Below, piece after piece: positions 1 through 6,073 of a stretch of DNA of 6,913 nucleotides; the stretch's first letter is position 1; each line of letters begins with the position of its first letter. A program made the position numbers and the translations under genes. This stretch comes from Boseongicola sp. SB0662_bin_57 (GTDB taxonomy: Bacteria; Pseudomonadota; Alphaproteobacteria; Rhodobacterales; Rhodobacteraceae): the NCBI GenBank assembly GCA_009839535.1, contig VXPN01000314.1, positions 1-6,913 on the forward strand, given 5' to 3'. Under the pieces are notes generated by a model. The model saw only the letters and a list, made by a program, of their open reading frames with translations. It searched no databases and was not told the DNA's origin.

Positions 1-207
1 GAGGTCCACAGACCTGAATGGCTTCCCCGTATCGCCAGCCTCACTGCAGGGGCCGTCGCACCCCAGGCTGAGCGGACGCGCACCGCATCGCCGTCCGAGG
101 CGTCGTCGCGGAATCCGACCGACGTTTCCCATGATCCCGCCGAACCGGCAGACACGCAGCAGCGTCCGGACCGGGAACTGCAGCCGGCCACCGCCCTCGC
201 CGGACGC
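1..207 (+). other. In-frame coding sequence entering from upstream: end of an unknown domain, linker and module trace
   Basis: Frame 1 is open from the first base and reads without a stop into the Fic gene, so a coding sequence begins outside the window. The 69 visible codons encode a short, possibly folded stretch (VHRPEWLPRIASL), then a Pro/Ser/Ala/Glu/Thr-rich stretch like a disordered linker. They end with QQRPDRELQPATALAGR (157-207). That last segment matches the start of the C-terminal module of the Fic and HipA proteins (RQREDRELQLACALTER in Fic) at 11 of 17 residues. About 34 of 42 bases match the HipA copy from 169 onward. It could be an N-terminal extension of the Fic protein, or the tail of an upstream enzyme-module gene fused to Fic by deletion. 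I do not recognise the upstream domain. Confidence 0.55.
157..207 (+). repeat. Degenerate trace of the start of the shared module
   Basis: This segment encodes DRELQ, then AL and a final Arg, at the same spacing as the first 17 residues of the module found at 1279 and 4698. The match is also visible in DNA (GGGAACTGCAG is identical to the HipA copy) and stops around base 209. A further 13-base match, GCCGGTGCGCGAC, occurs at 240-252 and at 4799-4811. In the HipA copy it lies 15 bases (five codons) further from the DREL segment. It may be microhomology at a recombination joint, or chance. Confidence 0.45.
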
Positions 208-2127
208 ATGGATGACAAGCCCGTTGGCGCAGTCTGGAGGCCGGTGCGCGACCTGGCGCCGGAGCATCACGGCTTTTCGCACGAGCCCGCCCGGCAGGCG
301 GCAACGGGCTGGCGGGAAGCCAGACGGAAGCTCGAGGATCCGGGGATCGACCGGTCTCCCATGGACGTCTGGCTCCGGTCCCAAAGGAGGGCCTTCGCGA
401 TCGAGACCGGCCAGATCGAGGGCCTGTACCTCTTGCGCCGGGGTGTTACCGAGACCTTGATCGCCGAAGGCTTCGAGAACGTGCGCGGATCGCACTCGGT
501 CGGCGACATAGGCGACGACACGCTCAAGGGCCTCCTGCAGGACCAGGAAACGGCCCTCGAGATGATGTTCGAACACGTCAAGGACAAGCGGCCGCTGACG
601 ACGTCGGCGATCAAGGAGTGGCATGCGCTGCTGACGCGGCACCAGGACACGGCAACCGGCATCGACATGTTCGGAAACAAGGTCGAGATGCCGCTGCTCA
701 AGGGCCAGTGGAAAGCACGGCCGAACAATCCTCGCCGGGAAGACGGGCACGTCCACGAATACTGCCCTCCCGAACAGGTCCCGTCCGAGATGGACCGCTT
801 CCTGAAGTTCCACGAGAGTCATGCCGGGAAGGGCCTCGCTCCGGAGACGGAAGCGGCCTGGCTGCACCACGAATTCGTGCGTATCCACCCCTTCCAGGAC
901 GGCAACGGCCGCATATCCCGGCTCCTGATGGCCTATGCATACGCCAAGGCGGGGGAATTCCTGCCCGTGATTCCGGCCGACGGAAAGACCGGGTACATCG
1001 CCGCACTCGAGCTCGCGGACGCCGGGGATTTCCCCTCGTTTGTCCGGTATCTTGGACGACTCGCCGCCGACAGGTCTGCCGAAGCAACCGATCGTGCCAA
1101 TCTCATTCTGCGCGGCCGCACACACTACCGCCATGGAAACGGCGGCGTCACGAGGCGGGGCGTCTACCAGCCGCCGGCAACGAGCCTGGAGACGTCGCCG
1201 GCGGAGAAGGCCGAAGGCACTGAGGCGTCCGCGCGGAGTTCAGGCCACGCATCCGATGATCCTCCCGACCTGGAAGTTGAGCGGCAGCGAGAGGACAGGG
1301 AACTTCAGCTTGCCTGCGCCCTCACCGAACGAATCGCGCCTTCCCCTGACGACCGCGACCTCCACCGCCGGCTGCCCACGCCGGTGCATGAGACCCTTGC
1401 CGCGGCGGACAAGACCAAAGGAGTGTCCCAGGAGGCTGTCGACGAGCTTGCCGCGGAGATCGCCAGGGCGCGCGCCGAAGCCGACGTTCGCGTGAAGCTG
1501 ACGCGTGAGTTCAGCGACGCCCCGCTCTTCGAGTCCAGGGCCCGTTTCGCAGGCCACCCGCGATTCTCCCGAGGCGACCTGCTCCGGCCCTATGACGCCG
1601 CCATAAAGGAGAGGATCGCCGCCCTTGACCGCAACACGCCGGTTCCCAGCGACCTGGAACGGCTCGTCGCAAGGGCCGCGGTCGCCTCGACAGGAACCGC
1701 GAGCGAGGACACGGCCCGGAAGATGGTGAAGGCGCTGAAATTCGGAGCCGTGCCTGAAGCCCAGGACATCCGGTCCAGGCAGATGGCGCTGCTGGCGAAC
1801 CTCGCGCAGCCCAGGGAGAACGACACGGACGCAGACAAGGTCAGGCTGGCGCAGGAAATATACCGTTGCTTCACGCTCGACGAGACGAGCCAGATCTGCG
1901 AAGGCCGGGGACCGTTCCTGGAGACGTTGGCGAGCGATGCTGACAGATCCCGGGTGGCCGCCCGCTTCAAGGCCCTGCATGATGTCGAAGTCGCCGGACC
2001 CGCGCCCTGGGCCGTCCTGCACCGGACAGTGGCGGAGACGCTGGGCGAGCGTAACACAACCGGGGGGAAGCGTGCCGGGCGCACCGATCCCGCGGAGGCC
2101 TCCAGGTTCCCGACGCGCGAGAAGTGA
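208..2127 (+). CDS. Fic-family protein (class II-like AMP-transferase) with a shared C-terminal module
   Basis: Fic enzymes usually transfer AMP from ATP to a hydroxyl side chain of a target protein. The canonical motif is complete: HPFQDGNGRISR at residues 227-238, with catalytic His227, metal-binding Asp231, the Gly-Asn-Gly loop and Arg238. An upstream TGQIEG (67-72) fits the (S/T)xxxE(G/N) inhibitory motif of class II Fic proteins, with Glu71 as inhibitor, so it may be self-restrained. The Fic part covers about residues 1-315, a linker rich in Ser, Pro, Ala and Glu about 316-357, and a 282-residue module 358-639. The module is almost identical to the end of the HipA-like protein in this window, and its tail is basic. 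ATG 208 is chosen because WRPVRDL (10-16) resembles the usual N-terminus of this Fic group. No good Shine-Dalgarno precedes it, and the frame is open to base 1, so the true protein may be longer. The Fic assignment is firm; target and module function are unknown. Confidence 0.9.
   Translation: MDDKPVGAVWRPVRDLAPEHHGFSHEPARQAATGWREARRKLEDPGIDRSPMDVWLRSQRRAFAIETGQIEGLYLLRRGVTETLIAEGFENVRGSHSVGDIGDDTLKGLLQDQETALEMMFEHVKDKRPLTTSAIKEWHALLTRHQDTATGIDMFGNKVEMPLLKGQWKARPNNPRREDGHVHEYCPPEQVPSEMDRFLKFHESHAGKGLAPETEAAWLHHEFVRIHPFQDGNGRISRLLMAYAYAKAGEFLPVIPADGKTGYIAALELADAGDFPSFVRYLGRLAADRSAEATDRANLILRGRTHYRHGNGGVTRRGVYQPPATSLETSPAEKAEGTEASARSSGHASDDPPDLEVERQREDRELQLACALTERIAPSPDDRDLHRRLPTPVHETLAAADKTKGVSQEAVDELAAEIARARAEADVRVKLTREFSDAPLFESRARFAGHPRFSRGDLLRPYDAAIKERIAALDRNTPVPSDLERLVARAAVASTGTASEDTARKMVKALKFGAVPEAQDIRSRQMALLANLAQPRENDTDADKVRLAQEIYRCFTLDETSQICEGRGPFLETLASDADRSRVAARFKALHDVEVAGPAPWAVLHRTVAETLGERNTTGGKRAGRTDPAEASRFPTREK
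1279..2127 (+). repeat. Shared C-terminal module, copy A (fused to Fic)
   Basis: These 849 bases encode residues 358-639 of the Fic protein. They are repeated in direct orientation at 4698-5546 in the HipA-like gene, without gaps at the protein level. I count about 36 differences in 282 residues (roughly 87% identity). Long stretches are identical in DNA, for example the 39 bases 1881-1919 and 5300-5338. Similarity starts abruptly at GAGCGGCAG and ends at the stop codon; flanking sequences are unrelated. The module is predicted to be mainly helical and hydrophilic. The best conserved blocks are a central ADVRVKLTREFSDAPLFE region, a GHPRFSRGDLLRPYD region and the last about 85 residues. It ends in a basic Lys/Arg-containing tail. 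Confidence 0.95.
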
Positions 2128-2132
2128 GGCGG

Positions 2133-2160
2133 AGCAGGTGTCCTGCTGGGTCTTTATCTT
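2133..2160 (+). terminator. Possible weak terminator after the Fic gene
   Basis: Six bases after the Fic stop codon, AGCAGG (2133-2138) and CCTGCT (2142-2147) form a perfect 6-bp stem with a 3-base loop. A mildly T-rich stretch (GGGTCTTTATCTTG) follows. The T tract is broken and the stem short, so this would be a weak terminator or only a stabilising hairpin. Confidence 0.35.
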
Positions 2161-2210
2161 GTCCTGAATGTCGATTAGCGCGTTGATCATCCCGCGCTTG
2201 AAAGCAGGCC

Positions 2211-2702
2211 ATGACGTACGAACTCTTCAAGGACTTCCAAAGCGCTCTCGTCGGCGTAGTCGGCTTTATCGGAGTGATTCTCACTCTCGTAGGCAACGCG
2301 TGGCTGACTCGACGTCAGCACAGGTTTGAACAGGATCAGCTTCGCTTGATGGTAGAGGCCGGCCTGCGTGAAGAGCTTCGCGCATTCCTGGAAATGGCGG
2401 AGCGGAACGTGCAAAGCCTTGGCAACTGGGACAGCGACCGGAACCTGAACGTTCCGCGCATTCGTCCGCTCGTTTCCGAACGACTGATTCAGGATCTTGG
2501 ATTGCTTGAAGCGGACAAGGCACAGGCCGCGCTGAAAGGCGTGATGACCGTGCGAGAGATGCACAGAAAACTGACTCTGCTGGCACGGTGCGTATCGGAA
2601 GAGTACATCACCATCGAAGGAAAAAATCATGAGCTTGTAAAGGCGGCTTACGGGAGTGTCCTGTGCAACCTGCGCAGGGCCGTTGATGCCCTTGAGCCCT
2701 GA
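2211..2702 (+). CDS. Small single-pass membrane protein of unknown function
   Basis: The 163-residue protein has one hydrophobic helix near its N-terminus (about residues 10-32, SALVGVVGFIGVILTLVG region). The helix is followed at once by a basic cluster (TRRQHR), which predicts that the remaining 130 residues face the cytoplasm. That part is mostly helical and charged, with a possible short coiled coil at about 36-66 and conventional helices at 85-160. I recognise no catalytic motif or named family. A partial purine-rich sequence (GAAAGCAGG) precedes the ATG. Synonymous codons are less GC-rich than in the flanking Fic and HipA genes, hinting at a different origin. It lies 83 bases downstream of the Fic gene. 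A role as partner or immunity protein is only a guess from position. Confidence 0.75.
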   Translation: MTYELFKDFQSALVGVVGFIGVILTLVGNAWLTRRQHRFEQDQLRLMVEAGLREELRAFLEMAERNVQSLGNWDSDRNLNVPRIRPLVSERLIQDLGLLEADKAQAALKGVMTVREMHRKLTLLARCVSEEYITIEGKNHELVKAAYGSVLCNLRRAVDALEP

Positions 2703-2885
2703 CGGGGCGGATTCCCAAGCAATGCGACGGCCCGAACTGCGCTCCCGGCCCTGTCAGGTGTCCGGTTTGGAAAAAGGGGATAAAATGGGGGATGTCGGGC
2801 AGTCTCGCCGCACTTTGCACGCCTGTTGCCGATAGCGACCCGCCGTGGGCGCGACTCGCACGAGCGACCTCCAGCTTAAGACAAT

Positions 2886-2944
2886 TTTGAAATCCGTCTT
2901 GCCTGTCCCGGAATTCGTGCCATTGTAAAACATCTTTGAAATCC
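2886..2944 (+). promoter_or_regulatory. Candidate promoter and operator region of the hipBA-like pair
   Basis: This stretch is AT-richer than its surroundings. It holds a 10-bp direct repeat, TTTGAAATCC, at 2886-2895 and 2935-2944 (49 bp apart), and an ACAAT...ATTGT inverted pair (2881-2885 and 2922-2926). A possible promoter is TTGCCT (2899-2904) with TTGTAA (2923-2928) 18 bp downstream. HipB-type proteins bind repeated or palindromic operators upstream of their own operon, so these repeats are plausible binding sites. None of this is proven by sequence alone. Confidence 0.35.
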
Positions 2945-2955
2945 CCTCCGGAGGG
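2944..2955 (+). promoter_or_regulatory. Perfect palindrome containing the ribosome binding site of the HipB-like gene
   Basis: CCCTCCGGAGGG is a perfect 12-base palindrome. Its right half is the Shine-Dalgarno GGAGGG, six bases before the ATG at 2962. It supports that start codon. It could also be an operator half-site or a structure that hides the ribosome binding site, although such a stem has no loop and would pair poorly in RNA as written. Confidence 0.5.
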
Positions 2956-2961
2956 ACGGAC

Positions 2962-3243
2962 ATGCCGGAAGACGATTCCCTCGCCTGCAGGCTGGGTCGT
3001 GCGATCAGAAGGGAACGTCTGGCACAAGGGTTGCGCCAGACGGACCTCTCGCGCGTCAGCGGCGTCGCGGCGCCAACCATATCCGACATCGAGAACGCGG
3101 CCAGGGACACCCGCCTCTCGTCGGTCCAGCGTCTCTTGGATGTGCTCCTGCTTGATCCGGAAACCGCCCTGACAGGGAAGAGACCCGAGAAGAATCAGCC
3201 TTCTCGCGACGTGGAGCCTTACGACCTGAGCGTTCCACGATGA
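2962..3243 (+). CDS. hipB: XRE-family HipB-like antitoxin/repressor
   Basis: This 93-residue protein has a helix-turn-helix of the Cro/C1 (XRE) type. LGRAIRRERLAQGL (11-24) leads to the first HTH helix QTDLSRVSG (26-34), a turn, and a recognition helix AAPTISDIENA (36-46), followed by a scaffolding helix (53-64). In hipBA systems HipB dimers repress the operon and bind HipA to hold it inactive. The C-terminal 25 residues are polar and may contact HipA. A strong GGAGGG lies six bases before the ATG. The TGA stop overlaps the ATG of the HipA-like gene (ATGA at 3240-3243), so the two are translationally coupled. The name rests on fold and position; the exact orthology to E. coli HipB is not shown. 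Confidence 0.85.
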   Translation: MPEDDSLACRLGRAIRRERLAQGLRQTDLSRVSGVAAPTISDIENAARDTRLSSVQRLLDVLLLDPETALTGKRPEKNQPSRDVEPYDLSVPR

Positions 3244-5546
3244 ATGACATTCCCGTGTTCTTCGAGACGTTCCACGTCGGCGACCTCGAGATCGGGAAGC
3301 GCGGACACCCTTCCTTCAGGTACGATTCACGGTGGCAGGAGTCCCAGGACGCCTTCCCGGTCTCGACGACGATGCCGCTCGAGCGCGACCTGTTCGGACC
3401 CGACATCGTGCATCCCTGGGTCGCGAACCTTCTTCCCGAAGAGCGGCAGCTGGAGGCGATCGCGCGCAGCCTGGGAGTCTCGCGTGCGGACAGCCTCGGC
3501 ATTCTCGAACGGATCGGCGGCGACGTGGCCGGCGCCCTCTCCTTCGGATCGCCGGTTCCGCGACAGGAGTGGGAATACGTCCCGCTGACGGAGTTCTACG
3601 GCGAACCGGATCCCGGCAAGGCGCTGCATCGTCACTTCGACGACCTGCACCGCCGTCCGTTCCTGGTCGGGGCGGATGGCGTCCGTCTCTCCCTTGCGGG
3701 AGGCCAGGAGAAGTCCGTCCTCGCCGTGATCGGACCGGACGGGCGACCGAGGCCCGGCCTCTGCGAGGACGGCGACCGGATCGCGGTCCCGATGGGCGGT
3801 GCGCCGTCGACGCTCATCGTCAAGCCGGACAACCCGCGCTACCTGAGCGGGATCGTCGAGAACGAGGCCTACTGCCTGTCGCTGGCCGCCGCGATCGGGA
3901 TCGAGGCGGCCGAAACCGGCACCCTGCGGGCCGAGGGCCGGACGGCGCTGGCCGTCGCCCGTTACGATCGCGTCTTCGCGCCGGACGGGACCGTCCGCCG
4001 CCTGCACCAGGAAGACTTCGCCCAGGCCCTCGGCGTGTTTCCGGAACAGAAGTATGAGCGCAGCAGGCTGCCGGGGCCTTCCCTGTCCGACATCCTGGGC
4101 GTCGGAGGAAAGGCATGGTCCGTCGCCCGCAACGTACCTGCGTCACTGCCCGCGCCGGAACGGGACCGGATTCTCGACCAGGTCATCTTCAACGTTCTCG
4201 TCGCGAACACCGACGCCCATGCGAAAAACTACGCCCTCCTCCTGGACGCGCGCCAGCCCAGGCTGTCTCCCTTGTACGACGTTTCCTGCGTCCTGCCCTG
4301 GGACCACATAGACCAGAACTTCGCACAGAAGATAGCCGGGAAGAAACGCAAGCCCGGGGACATTGCGCCCAGGCACTGGGAGACGATCGCCCGCGACTCC
4401 GGCTTCAACGCGCATCACGTGCGCGAGCGGGTCGAGGAAATGGCCGACGGGATCTTCCGGAAAGGGCCTGAAGTCGCCTCGAAGGTGGCCGCGATGCCAG
4501 GCGTCTACCCAGGTGATGTCGGACTGGTTCGTGACAAGGTCCAGGACAACGCGCTTCGCATCCTCGGACGGTTCCCGCGTTCCGGACGGTCGACTCCAGA
4601 ACGACCGGAAGGAGACGAACGGCCGCCGCCCGACCAATCCCGTTTCAGCGCTCCCCCGGACTCGTCAGGGCTCACGGCCACGGGCGCGCAAGTAGGTGAG
4701 CGGCAGAACGAGGACAGGGAACTGCAGCTCGCCTGCGCCCTCACCGAACGCATCGCGCCTTCCCCTGACGACGGCGACTTCCACCGCCGGCTGCCCGCGC
4801 CGGTGCGCGACACCCTTGCTGCGGCAGGCAAGGCCGAAGGAGTGTCCCAGGAGGCTGTCGACGCGCTTGCCTCGGAGCTCGCCAGAGCGCGCGCCGAGGC
4901 CGACGTTCGCGTGAAACTGACGCGTGAGTTCAGCGACGCCCCGCTCTTCGAGTTCAAGGCCCGTTTCGCGGGCCACCCGCGCTTTTCTCGCGGCGACCTC
5001 CTCCGGCCGTATGACGCCGCCATCAAGGAAAGGATTGCCGCCCTTGACCGAACCACGCCGCTCCCAAGCGACCTCGAACGGCTCGTCGCAAGGGCCGCGG
5101 TCGCCTCGGCCGGAACCGACAACGAGGACACGGCCCGGAAGATGGTAAAGGCGCTGAAATGCGGGACCGTGCCTGCCGTCGAGGACATCAGGTCCAGGCA
5201 GAAGGCAGTGCTGGCGGACCTCGCGCAGCCCGGGGAAAACGACACGGACGCAGCCAAGGTCAGGTCGGCGCAGGAAATCTACCGTTGCTTCACGCTCGGC
5301 GAGACGAGCCAGATCTGCGAAGGCCGGGGACCGTTCCTCGAGACGCTGGCGAGCGATGCTGACAGGTCCCGGGTGACCGCACGCTTCAAGGCACTGCATG
5401 ACATCGAAGTCGCCGGACCCGCGCCATGGGCCGTCCTGCACCGGACAGTCGCGGAGACGCTGGGCGACCGGAACACAACCGGGGGGAAGCGTCCTGGGCG
5501 CACAGATCCCGCGGAGGCCTCCAGGTTCCCGACGCGCGAGGTGTGA
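3240..5546 (+). CDS. hipA: HipA-like Ser/Thr kinase toxin with a shared C-terminal module
   Basis: HipA kinases phosphorylate translation-related proteins (glutamyl-tRNA synthetase for E. coli HipA) and cause growth arrest. The HipA fold is complete: N-terminal subdomain about residues 3-105 and kinase core about 140-445. Key elements are SLAGGQEK (151-158) with Ser151 at the place of the autophosphorylated serine of E. coli HipA, Lys195 in IVKPD, RYDR (241-244), HQEDF (256-260), catalytic NTDAHAKN (323-330) with Asp325, and PLYDV (344-348) with metal-binding Asp347. All look functional. Typical HipA proteins end near residue 440. This one continues for 323 residues: a Pro/Ser/Arg-rich linker (about 446-486) and a 282-residue module (487-768) nearly identical to the end of the Fic protein upstream. 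Translation is coupled to the HipB-like gene by an ATGA overlap. Kinase identity is firm; the extension's function is unknown. Confidence 0.93.
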   Translation: MNDIPVFFETFHVGDLEIGKRGHPSFRYDSRWQESQDAFPVSTTMPLERDLFGPDIVHPWVANLLPEERQLEAIARSLGVSRADSLGILERIGGDVAGALSFGSPVPRQEWEYVPLTEFYGEPDPGKALHRHFDDLHRRPFLVGADGVRLSLAGGQEKSVLAVIGPDGRPRPGLCEDGDRIAVPMGGAPSTLIVKPDNPRYLSGIVENEAYCLSLAAAIGIEAAETGTLRAEGRTALAVARYDRVFAPDGTVRRLHQEDFAQALGVFPEQKYERSRLPGPSLSDILGVGGKAWSVARNVPASLPAPERDRILDQVIFNVLVANTDAHAKNYALLLDARQPRLSPLYDVSCVLPWDHIDQNFAQKIAGKKRKPGDIAPRHWETIARDSGFNAHHVRERVEEMADGIFRKGPEVASKVAAMPGVYPGDVGLVRDKVQDNALRILGRFPRSGRSTPERPEGDERPPPDQSRFSAPPDSSGLTATGAQVGERQNEDRELQLACALTERIAPSPDDGDFHRRLPAPVRDTLAAAGKAEGVSQEAVDALASELARARAEADVRVKLTREFSDAPLFEFKARFAGHPRFSRGDLLRPYDAAIKERIAALDRTTPLPSDLERLVARAAVASAGTDNEDTARKMVKALKCGTVPAVEDIRSRQKAVLADLAQPGENDTDAAKVRSAQEIYRCFTLGETSQICEGRGPFLETLASDADRSRVTARFKALHDIEVAGPAPWAVLHRTVAETLGDRNTTGGKRPGRTDPAEASRFPTREV
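4698..5546 (+). repeat. Shared C-terminal module, copy B (fused to HipA)
   Basis: This is the second copy of the 849-base module, encoding residues 487-768 of the HipA-like protein. It is in the same orientation as copy A and begins and ends at equivalent positions. Many of the DNA differences are synonymous, consistent with selection on the protein. Protein changes gather at about module residues 26-55 and 140-195; the final 85 residues are highly conserved. Sequence after the stop codon is unrelated to that after copy A. Confidence 0.95.
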
Positions 5547-5701
5547 CGCATGGGGGATACAGTACCTATGCCGGTTTTAGGTCGACAATGGCGTCGAATG
5601 ATCTTGAGCCGTCACTGCACGCTTGATCGGACGTGATCCGACGCATCTTGCGGCACGCCGTCGACGCACATAGGATGGGTCGCGCAAATGGAGGAGAGGC
5701 C

Positions 5702-6055
5702 TTGGCCGACACGACAGAACCAGCACCGCACGGCTTCACGCCGGAGCAGATGGACTGGATCGAGAGGCGACTCGAAGCGCACACGAACCGCTACCGTTCC
5801 GGGAGTGATCGCGGCGGCGAGCTGTCCATGCTCAAGTGGGCGATCGGCGGCCTCTTCGTGCTGGGGCTTGCCACCGCAGGCTACCTTGCGACGCAGATGC
5901 AGTCCGTCGAGAACGAGCTTCGCACCGAGATCGGATCCGTTCGCGACGAGCTCCGAGGAGAGATCGCCGCGAACCGAGGCGCGATCGCCGAACTCGCGGA
6001 AGGGCAGGCGCGCATCGAAGCCATCCTCGAGGAGCGGCTGCCGAGGGACAGGTGA
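5702..6055 (+). CDS. Small membrane-anchored coiled-coil protein, probable TTG start
   Basis: The frame is open from a GTG at 5633, with an ATG at 5675, but neither has a good ribosome binding site. TTG 5702 is preceded by GGAGGAGAGG (5690-5699), so I prefer it, giving 117 residues. The protein has a polar, basic N-terminal part (residues 1-43), one hydrophobic helix (about 44-64) and a charged heptad-like C-terminal region (about 65-112) likely to form a coiled coil. Positive charge before the helix suggests the N-terminus is inside and the coiled coil is in the periplasm. No family is recognised. It follows the HipA-like gene by 155 bases and precedes the secreted-protein gene by 18 bases, so it may be cotranscribed with the latter. 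Confidence 0.75.
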   Translation: MADTTEPAPHGFTPEQMDWIERRLEAHTNRYRSGSDRGGELSMLKWAIGGLFVLGLATAGYLATQMQSVENELRTEIGSVRDELRGEIAANRGAIAELAEGQARIEAILEERLPRDR

Positions 6056-6073
6056 GGCCCGGCCAACGCAAAA

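Noticed and set aside
1240..2190. Long open frame on the minus strand (316 codons) opposite the Fic module, with similar ones at 4505-5257 and 4665-5441.
   Set aside because: They mirror the GC-rich + strand module gene and occur at both copies because the DNA is repeated. The translations are Arg/Gly/Pro-rich and lack family motifs or good ribosome binding sites.
2785..2835. A 16-residue open frame in the intergenic region, ATG preceded by AAAAAGGGGATAAA.
   Set aside because: The purine-rich sequence is suggestive, but the peptide is very short with no recognisable feature, and nothing downstream indicates a leader or attenuator.
3327..4007. Minus-strand frame of 226 codons and overlapping + strand frame 3332-4057 inside the HipA gene.
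   Set aside because: Both are shadows of a well-supported HipA kinase; their translations are low-complexity and Arg-rich.
5627..5641. Inverted repeat TCGGA-CGTGA-TCCGA after the HipA gene, a possible terminator or operator.
   Set aside because: Only a 5-bp stem with no T tract, and it lies 80 bases after the stop; it could easily be chance in GC-rich DNA.
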